From positions 1-60,416 of the forward strand of contig JAULBX010025475.1 in NCBI GenBank assembly GCA_032358255.1: 60,416 nt of DNA. The letters are read 5' to 3'. Position numbers and translations under genes: made by a program. This document shows positions 11,101-22,003 of the stretch, piece by piece. Each line of letters opens with the position of its first letter. Position 1 is the stretch's first letter. The notes under the pieces were generated by a model. It made no database searches and had not been told where the DNA came from. It worked only from the letters and a program-made list of their open reading frames with translations. This stretch comes from Heterotrichella gracilis. Taxonomy: Eukaryota > Sar > Xanthophyceae > Tribonematales > Xanthonemataceae.

Positions 11101-14100
11101 CATGCCGAACAACCCTCCTCACGCGCACCCCCACCCCCCACCCTCCGCAGGAGATGTTTTTCCACGCCATGGGTGGTCGGGAGGGGCTGATTGACACTGC
11201 TGTGAAGACCAGTTCCACAGGGTACATCCAGCGCAGGCTGGTCAAGGCAATGGAGGATCTGATGATTAGGTGGGTGAATTCTATATATGTGCGCAGCCAC
11301 TGAGGTACCATGGGGCAGTGGTGAGGGCATGCAATTGGCCCATCAATGGTGGTTCTGCATGGGGTGTTTGGGGTGGTTGTGGAGGCGCCCTCAATACGCA
11401 TCCATGGGTTGACACAATAATGAATCATCAATAAATACAGCGGCTGCAATGCCCCAAACAAATTATTGTAGCATATGGCAGCTTTTCATTTGGTCATTAA
11501 AATAGTTTAAAAAGCATATAGCCATGCTCCAGCTCCCCGCTCATGACTCCCCCACCCCCACCACCCCAGGTACGACAACACCGTGCGCAACGCCATGGGC
11601 CAAATCATCCAGTTCCTGTACGGGGAGGATGGCATGGATGGAACCGCCATCGAGAGCCAGAAGCTTGAGGTGCGCACATGCGTTGTGTTTTTGCTGAACC
11701 CGTGGTGGTGTTGATGGCTTGCCCCAATCATTCGCCCACGCAATCTCATTTGGGTATGCCCTGTCAAGCCCTGGGGACGGCTGTGGTGTTGATGCCCTTG
11801 TAATATTTTTTTTATTTTTTAATATATAAATTGAGAAAAATGCATAAAATAATCGTTTCCCTTTCTTGCAGGTGCTGACCATGAACGATGGCAAGTTCCG
11901 GGCGATGTATGCCTACGACTTCTCCGAGAACCCCGATTGGCTGGAGCCTGCGGTGGCTGAGTCGCTGCGCACCGATATCGGGGCTAGGCAGCTGGTGGAG
12001 GGGGAGTACAAGGTGAGGGAAGAGGGGTGGGGAAAGGAGGGCATGCAGGGGTGAATTGCACCATATGAAGCCTTGCTCAATGGCCCTTTGGAGTTACCGC
12101 CATGGGTGCTTACCATGAGCGCCATTTTTGCACCCTACCTCCGGATGTACCCCACAGCACCCACCCCAACTCCACCTGCAACTGTTGAGACACATACCCA
12201 ACCCCAACCCACTAATCCAACCCCCTCACCCCCCCCCCCGCAGCAACTGTGCGAGGACCTTGACGTGCTGCGCACCGAGGTGAAGCGCAACGGCGACGTG
12301 TCCTGCCCCCTGCCAGTCAACCTCAACAGGCTGCTGTGGAATGCGCAGCAGATGTACGGGATAAGCGCGCACCGCAAGAGGCCATCAGGTGCGGTTTGGG
12401 GAGGGGAGGGGGCTGAAAACAAGGCAGCATGTGCTTGCATCACAATTGCCATGCTTGCACCACTGGCGCCATTACGATGCGGGCCAGGGAAGCACCCTAG
12501 ATCATAACAAAAAAGTGCAAAATTGTCATGGTGTGAGTAGATGTTGCTGGGAAATAATCTCCGCATTATTGTGATGATGACGCAAAATGACATACTTCAT
12601 CCTCCCAAACCACCTTCCACCACCCACCTTCTCCTCTCAAACCCCCAACTCCCCCCTTCCCCTTCAGGCCTGACCCCCATGAAGGTGATCGAGAAGGTGC
12701 ACGGCCTGCAGCGCAAGCTCATGGTGGTGGAGGGCGCAGACTCCCTGTCCAAGGAGGCGCAGGCCAATTCCACGCTGCTGTTCCTGTGCCTCATGCGATC
12801 AACGCTGGCATCCAAGCGGGTGCTCAAGGAGTACCGCCTGGATGAGCAGGCATTCAACTGGCTGGTGGGGGAGGTGGAGACGCGATTTTTCCAGGTGGGT
12901 GTTGGCAGCAAAACCCTAGCGGGAAGTCTGCAGATTTGTTGGAGAGAATGCTCGTCATGTTTTGAAAATTTTACTTTACTGATCAGATTGGTTGTCCATG
13001 AGATGGTGGACTGGAGATGATGAATTTAATGCCACCCCAATCCCCACATGGGCACACACCACTCCTCCTAACCTCCCTCAACCGCCCCTCCCCCCACAGG
13101 CCATGGCCTTCCCGGGCGAGGTCATCGGCACCGTGGCCGCCCAGTCCATCGGCGAGCCCACCACCCAGATGACGCTCAACACCTTCCATTTTGCGGGTGT
13201 GAGCGCCAAGAACGTGACCCTGGGTGTGCCCCGGCTGACTGAGATCATCAACGTGGCCAAGAACATCAAGACGCCCTCGCTGGAGATCAGGCTGCACTGT
13301 GAGTGGCGGAAATTTTTAGTCCCTGAGCCCGAAACCCTGGTCCTGAAAACCCTAATCCCTATATGTTGCGGGTGTGAGCGCCAAGAATGTGACCCTGGGC
13401 GTGCCCCGGCTGACCGAGATCATCAACGTGGCCAAGAACATCAAGACGCCCTCGCTGGAGATCAGGCTGCACTGTGAGTGGGGCAGAAACCCAATCCCCT
13501 AGCCCAAAACCCTAGTCCTGAAAACCCTTGACTCAAATAGACCCTTGCTGGGGATCCGACTGCACCCACATAACCATTTACCCTACACTGTGTTTTCTGC
13601 TGGACCATTCCACAATCCACCCGCTGCGACCCTCTAGTGTGGTGTAGCGTGCACAAACTCCTATCCTAACCCTGCGCTTTCCTTCCACCAGCCGATGCCG
13701 CCAAGGATCGCGAGGCCGCCAAGAACCTCCAGTGCAGCCTTGAGTACACCACGCTGCGCAAGGTGACCCGCGCCACCGAGATCTGGTACGACCCGCAGCC
13801 GCGCGAGACGGTGATAGTGGAGGACAGGGACATTGTGGAGTCCTACTTTGACGTGGAAGATGACGACACAAGCAGGTGGGTGGGGGGCTGGATGATGGGG
13901 TTTTGGTTGGGTCATTTTACAACCCTAGAATTCATGGTTTGATGGCCATCAGAAATACAGCTTGGGCGCGTTTTTGTTGGTGGGGAGATGGGGATAGTTG
14001 AGGACTGGGTATGGGTCCTGTCTACGTTGAAGGTGGTACATTCAACTGGTGGGAGCTTAAAGCCCCCTCTTCCCTGGAACCCCTGATTTGCACTAAGCAT

Positions 14101-17100
14101 GAGCTGCGGGAAATCCCCAACCCATGCCAGACCTTAAAACCCTGCCAACCCCCCCGCAGGTGGTCGCCCTGGCTGCTGCGCATCGAGCTTGACAAGGAGA
14201 TGATGGTGGACAAGAAGCTCAACATGAACAGGCTGGGGGGGATCATCGAGCGAGAGTTCAGAGACGAGATGGTGTGCATGTTCTCCGATGACAATGCGCA
14301 GAAGCTCATCCTGCGGATACACATCATCGCGGATGGCGAGGGCGGCAAGGAGGAGGGCGGCGCGGGGGCGGACACCTATGATGACGCGTTTTTGAAGAAG
14401 ATCGAGAGCAGTATGCTGAGCCAGGTGGCGATCCAGGTGGGTGTGGAGGGGAGGGGAGGGGGACAATTGCTTTCTGCGAATGCGCATCATGAAAGGGCTG
14501 CACCCATCCCACCCCATTCTACTCTAAATTCTGAACTTCGTTTCACACACTAGTATTTATGATTATGATTGATGAAATGGTTATGAAAATACATGGGTAG
14601 AGATAATTTATTGTAATGGGTGTGAATGCAAAATACAGAGTTTCATCTTCATCATGTTGCCTAAAAAATCATCCCAACCGCAGGGCATTGAGGGCATCCG
14701 CAAGGTGTTCCTGCGCGAGGCCAAGCACACCGAGTATGTGGAGGGGCGCGGCTTTGTGAGCGGCAACGAGTGGGTGCTGGACACCGAGGGCACCAACCTG
14801 CTGGCGGTGATGTGCCACCCGGAGGTGGACTTTGCGCGCACCACCAGCAACCACATCATCGACATGATGGACGTGCTGGGCATTGAGGCGGCACGCAACT
14901 CGCTGCTCAAGGTGGGGTGTGGGGGTGGTGTGGGTGGGAGGAGGAGGGGTTGCACTTGGTTGCTCATCATGGGTGGCGGTGTGCATGTTACCGCAGCGGG
15001 TGCACCGCCACCTATGCCCTGCCCTTGCCATGTGCTTGCCGTCCAGCGCCATCAACCCCCACTTCACCGCACACCCCCAGACCCCAGGAGATCAGCGGCG
15101 TGATTGAGTTTTACGGCTCTTACGTATACTACCGCCACCTGGCATGGCTTATTGCATTTGAAAATAATGAACCCTGCCATGTGCTTTCACCACAACCTAG
15201 GGCACCGCCCTTGCCATGCCACCCCACCCCCACTTAACCCTGGCCCCTACCGCAGGAGATCCGCAGTGTGATCGAGTTTGACGGCTCCTACGTGAACTAC
15301 CGCCACCTGGCGTCGCTGGTCGATGTCATGACCGCGCGCGGCTACTTCATGTCCATCACGCGCCACGGCATCAACCGCGCCGAGGACAGCCCCATGCACC
15401 AGTGCTCCTTCGAGGAGACGGTGGATGTGCTGCTCAGGTGGGTAGGGTGTTGGGCTGGTGGTTAGGGTGTTGGGGGTATAGGTGTGCTGCAGTGGCTAGG
15501 GGAAGGGTGTATTGACAGGTATTTTAGCACTGAAACCACCGCTGCCATGTTTGAGGATGACAAGATGCAGGATGAATTCCCCACCCTTCCCTCCCCACTC
15601 CAGTACCCACATGTACCCCCCACTTCCCCCAGTTTGACTGTACTGACCCCTCTCCTCCTTATTTTCCCTCTCAGGGCCGCCATGTTCAGCGAGAAGGACA
15701 TCATGCAGGGCGTGTCTGAGAACATCATGCTGGGACAGATGGCGCCTGTGGGAACGGGAAGCTTCGGGCTCTTGCTGGATGAGCCAAAGCTGGCGGATGC
15801 GATTGAGGTGGGTGGGCGGGTACCGCCCTTGTCAAGCTGCGCAGGTGGCGTTGGTCTATGCATCGCGTTCTGCAGCATGGATGATTGCTCTTTGTGAAGG
15901 CTTGTCAGGCACTGTTACATGAGTGCCACAAGGAGGGATGTTCACTGCTTTTTGCAGTTGCAGCTACATGCGTACCCCCCTGCAATGCTCCGGGGACACT
16001 GGCTGCACGCCATGCATCCCTGGCCTCAACAAGCCGCTATACAAATGCTTGCTGCCCTAAACCTTTAAACCCTAAACTCTAAACCCTACTGCAAATCTGG
16101 TCAATGCTCACAGGCACCGAATGGTCACCCTCCGCAGGTGGCGTACGGCGCGGCGTTTGACGGCTCCGACTACCCGATGACCCCTGGCCGCATGACACCC
16201 GGGCGGTCGCCCGGCATGACGCCGTCGCGCATGTCGCCATCCTCGCTCATGTCGCCCAACATGCTGTCGCCATTTGGTGGCGCGGGGGACATGCTGTTCT
16301 CGCCCGGGGGCGCCGGGGATGTGCTCTTCTCGCCCGCCGGGGGCTCAGGCTACAGCCCGACATCCCCGGCGTATTCGCCCACGTCCCCGGCCTACAGCCC
16401 CACATCCCCGGCGTACTCGCCCACGTCCCCAGCGTACTCGCCCACATCCCCGGCGTACTCGCCAACCTCGCCGGCATACTCGCCCACATCCCCGGCGTAT
16501 TCCCCCACATCCCCAAGCTACAGCCCCACATCGCCATCCTACTCCCCCACTTCGCCAGCATACAGCCCCACATCCCCATCATATTCGCCGACATCCCCGG
16601 CGTACAGCCCCACATCCCCATCCTACTCCCCCACCAGCCCAGGCTACAGCCCCACCAGTCCAGGTGCGACCAATCTCCTCCCATTGTGCATGCATGCATC
16701 CCCCCAATTTTAGGAATAGGGTTAAGGCCATGTGGGGGCAGCAGCCTTGGTGTGAAGTACCTGGCGCATGCTCCTCCGCACTGTATGGCAAGCTAAGGCT
16801 GATCGCAAGCATGTGTGGCTGACAGTACCAAATCAATCTCACAGAACGTGATATTAACAAGGAATTGTGTACTTTTGCAGGGTATTCGCCGACGTCGCCA
16901 TCGTACAGCCCCACATCCCCTCAGTACTCGCCGACGTCCCCGCAGTACTCTCCTACCTCCCCCCAGTACAGCCCCACCTCCCCCCAGTACTCACCCACCT
17001 CGCCGCAGTATTCTCCTACCTCGCCACAATACTCCCCCACCTCGCCCCAGTACTCCCCCACTTCGCCCCAGTATTCGCCAACCTCACCAGCGTACAGCCC

Positions 17101-17503
17101 CACATCCCCGGCGTACAGCCCCACATCCCCGGCATACTCCCCCACATCCCCAGCCTACAGCCCGACATCCCCAGGGGCCGAGGCATCTCCTACATCACCC
17201 GTATATTCTCCCACCTCCCCAGCCTACTCCCCCACCTCCCCAGTGTACTCCCCCACCTCCTCCCCTGCCATTAGCCCCCCTGGGGGCCCAGGGGGTGCCA
17301 ACCCCTCCCCAGATGTGCAGTCCCCCGCCTCGCCCCTCTACTCCCCCACATCGCCAACCTACAGCCCCCCCCTGGGCAACCCTAGTCCGGAGGGGAACCC
17401 CAGCCCTGTCCCCAGCCCAGCGGATCAGAGCCCAATCTACTCCCCCTCCTCCCCGCACTACAGCCCGGACCTCGATGACAAGTCACCCATCCGGCAGGAT
17501 TAG
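5171..17503 (+). CDS. RPB1: RNA polymerase II largest subunit RPB1
   Basis: Catalytic subunit of nuclear RNA polymerase II. Twenty-six exons keep phase throughout and give about 1829 residues, close to plant NRPB1. Exons: 5171-5251, 5612-5875, 6501-6707, 6949-7118, 7446-7566, 7783-8051, 8296-8512, 8724-8900, 9152-9430, 9605-9847, 10104-10208, 10506-10625, 10834-10986, 11151-11269, 11570-11669, 11872-12012, 12244-12388, 12668-12894, 13100-13298, 13692-13875, 14160-14436, 14684-14911, 15256-15437, 15675-15807, 16138-16663, 16881-17503. The start [14 protein letters not shown] matches the family N-terminus. The metal-binding [10 protein letters not shown] is in exon 8, the bridge-helix region in exon 14 and the trigger-loop region ([17 protein letters not shown]) in exon 19. 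A Met/Ser/Pro linker precedes the heptad tail. Odd feature: most clamp zinc ligands in exons 2 and 3 are replaced. Several introns carry decayed copies of neighbouring exon edges. Confidence 0.95.
7178..7205 (+). repeat. Copy of RPB1 exon 4 end with donor
   Basis: The words agctcgcagcg and gtgcatgtagggt repeat the end of exon 4 (7108-7118) and its donor about 70 bases downstream. The two are separated by text built of gtgtagggttt. Confidence 0.75.
10008..10036 (+). repeat. Copy of RPB1 exon 11 start with acceptor
   Basis: The text caggccaagcccgcggtgaa resembles the true acceptor and start of exon 11 at 10101 (caggccaagaacgaggtgaa). The following bases run into a caaccctaacg scrap. It lies about 93 bases upstream of the true exon. 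Confidence 0.6.
13362..13487 (+). repeat. Second copy of RPB1 exon 19 3' half
   Basis: About 120 bases repeat the 3' part of exon 19 (from the [10 protein letters not shown] codons) together with its gtgagtgg donor, now at 13474. The copy is 175 bases after the true donor at 13299. A third, much worn fragment (ccttgctggggatccgactgcac) follows near 13541. The spacer is made of aaaccct-type words. Confidence 0.9.
15082..15160 (+). repeat. Decayed copy of RPB1 exon 23 start
   Basis: The stretch caggagatcagcggcgtg and onward mirrors the acceptor and first 70 or so bases of exon 23 (15256). It reads [17 protein letters not shown] in place of [17 protein letters not shown]. Its distance from the real exon start is about 170 bases. 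Confidence 0.9.
16351..17290 (+). repeat. RPB1 CTD heptad array, split by an intron
   Basis: About 29 contiguous YSPTSPx heptads, 15 in exon 25 and 14 in exon 26, are followed by degenerate repeats up to the stop. Position 7 is mostly Ala in the first block. In the second block it is Gln in eight consecutive heptads, then Ala again. No Lys or Arg occupies position 7. The intron 16664-16880 lies within the array and splits a Gly codon between heptads. Confidence 0.95.
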
Positions 17504-19738
17504 GGCTCCCATCTACGCCGCACCCTCCTCATTTCAGTCTGGTTCCCAGGGGCCAAGTCTTGCAAGAAACGGCTCATCTGCAGGGAAAAAGGTTGTATGC
17601 CAGAAAGGGAAGCAGCATACTGCTGTGCTGGCAAGGGGATGTGTTGTGATAAAGACATATCAGGGGTGGATGCGCGTGTGCGTGGTGTGTGGTGTTGGTG
17701 GGTGGGGATGTGGATGTCAGTGTTGCGTGAGTTGGGATGGATATGCATAGCAGGGGGGGATTTGAATGGTGTTGCCTGCATTGGATTCGCGTGCATGGCG
17801 CACCTAGGTGGATGAGCTCCGCAATTTTCCAGGGTATGCACTGGATATCAGGGTGTGCGTAACCCCTCTCCAGGGTAGTAGAGTCACGTACAATTTTTTA
17901 GTAAATAACAGGGGCGTTTTCAGTCCTGACAGGATTTTTCAATAGCATACAAGTGTGGGCGTTGCCAGCCTGATAGCGCTCAGCGGGCCACATTGATCCC
18001 CAAGGTGGATTGATGGCATCACAATCGAGACTTGTTGTCAAAGTTGAAGCACTTAGAAGTTAAATGTTATTCACAATGTGCTACTGTCAAATTAGCATGA
18101 TAATTGTCACCGTCCTGCTTAGGTGTGCAAGCGTGGTTGCAGTGGCTTTTTTATGTCGTCTTGATGATGGCATTGGGCGGCAGCCGCTTCCTGAATGTTT
18201 CCAAAGTGATAACTTCATGTTTAAAGTTGCACAAGGCTGGTACATGTATCAGATACCCAGTACCTCTGCTCTGGCATGAGAGTCTATTGAATCTGGCCTG
18301 TTCTGAGTCTGGGATACGGTCTGGGTCCCCGCACCCAACCCTCCGCACCCCAGGCTAGGGTCCTATAAGTGGACTCCATTCACACCCTCCCTTCGCCCAC
18401 CTCCTGATTCCTCCTCAGAGCAAATTCGCTTTGGGGATAACTTGGTGGGTGGGTTTGTTCAAGGGGTATGAAGGTGGTGTGGAGCAAATAAGGGGGGAGT
18501 GTGGCTCTCATGTGGGCCACATGGGGCAGCTTCCAGCCACTTACCACGAAATTGGGCCTGCACGCAAAAATCCTTATGGGCACCATCACCGAGATAGACG
18601 CAGCTGCAACTTTCACCACCCGCGTGGACCCTCGCACCAGCGCAGCGAGTTGGATATCTACCAGCAAACACCACCATTTTGTCAATATTGACTCAACAAT
18701 CAAGCCATCCTCGACTCTGCAGCGTACGCCACCCCTGTGCTTAGCCTTTAGGCCAGGGAGTGAGCTAGCTGAACCCTTTTGAAACGCCCAGTTTTGTGTG
18801 CCCCGTTGTAGTTTTACCAACGCCTGCCTTTGCCCAACGTCGAACTTGCGAGGAACTGTGTGATAGTGAGGCCAGAGCCCTTCACTTGCTGTGTGTTTGT
18901 GAACGCCATCTACCTAAAGAGCTAGCTACCACCCACCTCTGACCTACCCTAGGCCTCGACGTCGACCTTGCGTTCGAGGGAGCCTTTGGCGTGGTGCCAG
19001 CTTCCGTGCAACACCAACAGCTTTTGCGTTCTCGTTCGCCTGCCAACCCTACTTCAAGCTTCCAGAGGCCTAGCCACACCGTGTAGCCTGGAGTGCTCAG
19101 GTTGCTCGAAACCCTGGTGAGTAAGTGTGACTCATTGCGCCACTTTGTATTGCTTAGGTCGCAACCCTAGAGCTTTGTGTCGTGCGGGTTTCGAGTAGGC
19201 AGTGCTTTTCGACCTCTTTGGGTTTTGGTCTTTGTTTTTGCAAAGCACTGGCGCCTGTGGTGTGTGCCCATGAAGTGGGTACGGCAGCAGTCTACTATAC
19301 AACATGACATGTCACATGTGATATAGGTGGGTGCACTGCAGGTGTCTAGGTCCTACTATGGACGCATAAGGCGCCTGCCCACCTAGTCTTTAACCAGTAA
19401 AGGCTAATCACGCTCGTTGGCTGTTGTGTACACTGTGTAGTGGGTAATAGGCAGATGGGAAGTGCCTGATTCAGGAAGGGCATGGCACCACATGGCAAAG
19501 CATGGCACGACATTGGTGAGCAGGGCAGGTGCATGCTCGGGCAGCTGGTCCCAGTGATTGGAATGTAGTTTACTGCACTTCTAGAAAGCGAAGGCATGTG
19601 TACGGACCCTCTCCTAATGTTGGGTCTTGTGTGCTGTGCAGCCCTACACCGTTGGTCCACTTCACTGCTGGCCAAAAAGTAAAAGCAACCAAGACAAACA
19701 GCAGGGAGTAAACTGTAACAGCATAAAACAACAATTCC
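17504..19738. other. Intergenic region after RPB1
   Basis: About 2.2 kb holds the RPB1 3' end and the leader of the next gene. A minus-strand open frame at 18380-18820 (146 codons) has no recognisable domain and no clear splice context, so I do not call it a gene. Confidence 0.45.
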
Positions 19739-22003
19739 ATGGCCCTACCCGTACTGGCACAGCACGGACGCCTGCAGCAAACCTCCTTCCCAGCCAACAG
19801 CATCCCCACGTCTGGTCCCCGGGACCGAAAGCCCACCAGCCACCAGCAGCGCATCTGCAGCGGCCAGCAGGCATCGCCATCCGGCAGCACCTGCGGACCA
19901 TCCACATGGCTCAGGGGCCGTCACCTGGCAGCATCAGGCAAAACCCTGCGCAGTGGTTCTGATCACAGGCCCGCGAGTGTGGTGAGGGCGCTGACCCCCG
20001 GCGCAATCCACCGGGACTCCAGCCCTTCCCAGCCATTCCAGCCGCCCAACCCCCCACCCTCTGTTCGCCTCATCGCCCCCCGCACCTCCTCCCGCCCCCC
20101 CCTGCCACCCCCAGCGTCCGCTAACTCCGGTGCCCTCACCTCGCCCACGCCCCCCGACCCTGCCCTTCCCGACCCAGCCGCTCCCAACCCCATTTTCAAG
20201 CTCTATGCCGATGCTCTGGAGGCAGCACCTATCCGTACTAAGGCGGCCACCAGCCTGGTTGGGTTCATCCTGGGGGACATGCTAGCACAGGTAGGGATTG
20301 TGAAAAAATAGGTTATAATTGATATTGGATAAGGATGATAGTGTAGTAACCAATGGAAAGGGATGGGAGTGCTCTTCTTCTCATGGCTAGCTGGTACCCA
20401 CACCTGCCTTGGTGCAGCGTTAAGTAATAATGGTTACTGTCACTCGCATATCACTGTTGTAGATCCTGTATCAACTTTGGTTCGGTTGCAAAGATACCTG
20501 CATGGCACCTATCAACTCATTTTAGCTTTGTGCTTGTGCAGCAACTCGTGGGTGGTGGATGGACTGACTATGCTCGCACCGCCCGCCTGGCCTTGTACGG
20601 TGTGTGTGTGGATGGGCCCCTGGGCCACTACTGGTACCGGCTGCTGGACAGATCGGTGGAGCCAGACAACCCCAAGGGACTCAAGGTGGGTTTGGATGGT
20701 TAGATCATGGGTCAGAAGGCCTGGATAATGAATCCATGTTATTGTACTCCACCCACTGGGTCTTGCTCCACCCTTGATTCTGATCGCCTGCTCCCGACTG
20801 TCCATTATCCTGGTCGTCATGAGTTCACACCTTAAAAACTAACCCTCACCCTCACCCCCGCAGGCTGTGCTCGCCAAGACGGCCCTTGACCAGGTGGTGT
20901 GGGCGCCCATCATGACCTGCGCGCTGTTTGCCCTGCTGAGGGTTTTGGAGGGCCGCCCAGACCTCATCGTGCCTACCATTGAGGTAGGTGGAAGACAGCT
21001 CAAGGGAATGGGTGCATAATAATCGAGCAGGGTTTAGTGCTGTGCAGGCACCTCTCAAACATGTTTTACATATATGGAATCAATTGACTGGCTACTTGAT
21101 TAGAGCTGGTATTGTATGAATGTCTACCACCATTTAGTGTCAAGTGCATTGCGTATCTCTAAACCTAAAACCTGCCTGGAGGACAAGCTTGTGCGCAGCA
21201 TGATTGCCAACTCCGTGGTGTGGTGTTAAAACCCTAAACCACAACCCTAACCCCTACCTTTCGTCCCCTGCAGGACAAGCTGGTACGCACCATGATTGCC
21301 AACTATGTGGTGTGGCCACTGGCGCACTTCATCTCCTTTAGATGCATCCCTGGGGAGTACCGCGTGCTGTACAACAATGTCATCGCGGTAAGTGGACCTG
21401 GCTCAGAATTTAGGGGTTTGCGGTTTGGGGTCGCATTCTGCACAACTGTGTTATCGCTGTAAGCATCTGTTGACAGTAAACCCACATGCCCCAAATGCTG
21501 TGCACAATGCCACATCATCCAGCATGTGAGTACCTGAGAAACATCAACATCGCTGTGGTTTTCCCCCGCTGAGCACCTTTGTGCTTTCCCCCCCACAGGT
21601 GGCCTGGAACGCGTATCTCTCCCTCCTGTGCCACGACACCCCTGATGCTGACATGGCCACACCCGACCACGCGCTGCACACCGACGTTACCATCACACAC
21701 GGTGACTTCAGCGGCCACCATGCTGGCATGGGCGGGCACCATGCTGACGCCAGCACCACGCCAGCCACTCACCTGCCCTCCTTTGCCACAACCACCAGCC
21801 AGCTGGCGGATGGGGGCGGTGGGGTGCTGTGCAAGCTGCACCAGGTGTGGGCGAGCCTGGTGGGGTCCCTGGTGGGGGGTGAGGGGGGTGGGGCTCCGCC
21901 AGCTGCCACGTGTGCTGAGGTGGTGTACCGGGGGGGGATCAAGATTCCCATGGAGCCCGTGCGGGTGCCCATTGGGGAGTTTTGGACCACCACTAAGAGG
22001 TGA
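19739..22003 (+). CDS. Mpv17/PMP22 family membrane protein
   Basis: Five exons, 19739-20290, 20542-20685, 20864-20983, 21274-21387 and 21599-22003, join in phase to give 444 residues. Mpv17/PMP22 proteins are small four-helix channel-like proteins of peroxisome, mitochondrial or plastid membranes. The family core starts near residue 155 (IFKLYADALEAAPIRTKA). It includes the signature DYARTARLALYGVCVDGPLG then HYWYRLLD in exon 2, the VVWAPI segment in exon 3 and the FRCIPGEYRVLYNN segment in exon 4. The first 150 residues are Ser/Pro/Arg-rich and could hold a plastid or mitochondrial presequence. The family motif normally ends near WNAYLSLLC in exon 5, but here about 125 more residues follow, rich in Gly, His and Ala. 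Intron 3 holds a worn copy of the exon 4 start. Confidence 0.85.
21173..21228 (+). repeat. Decayed copy of Mpv17-like exon 4 start
   Basis: The words gaggacaagcttgtgcgcagcatgattgcc and the following bases mirror the start of the real exon at 21274, about 95 bases upstream of it. The copy ends with a stop and an aaaccctaaacc scrap. Confidence 0.85.

Noticed and set aside
13362..13487. Second copy of RPB1 exon 19 as a true extra exon
   Set aside because: No acceptor precedes it and including it would duplicate conserved residues. Phase works with the first donor. It was kept as a repeat only.
16247..17145. Open frames in other frames and on the minus strand across the heptad array (Gly/Trp/Glu-rich repeats, Arg/His/Pro-rich repeats)
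   Set aside because: They are shadows of the periodic CTD coding sequence. The plus-strand YSPTSP frame with phase-matched exons explains the region.
18380..18820. Minus-strand open frame of 146 codons after RPB1
   Set aside because: No domain, no splice context and no likeness to any family I know. It is expected by chance at this length in GC-rich DNA.
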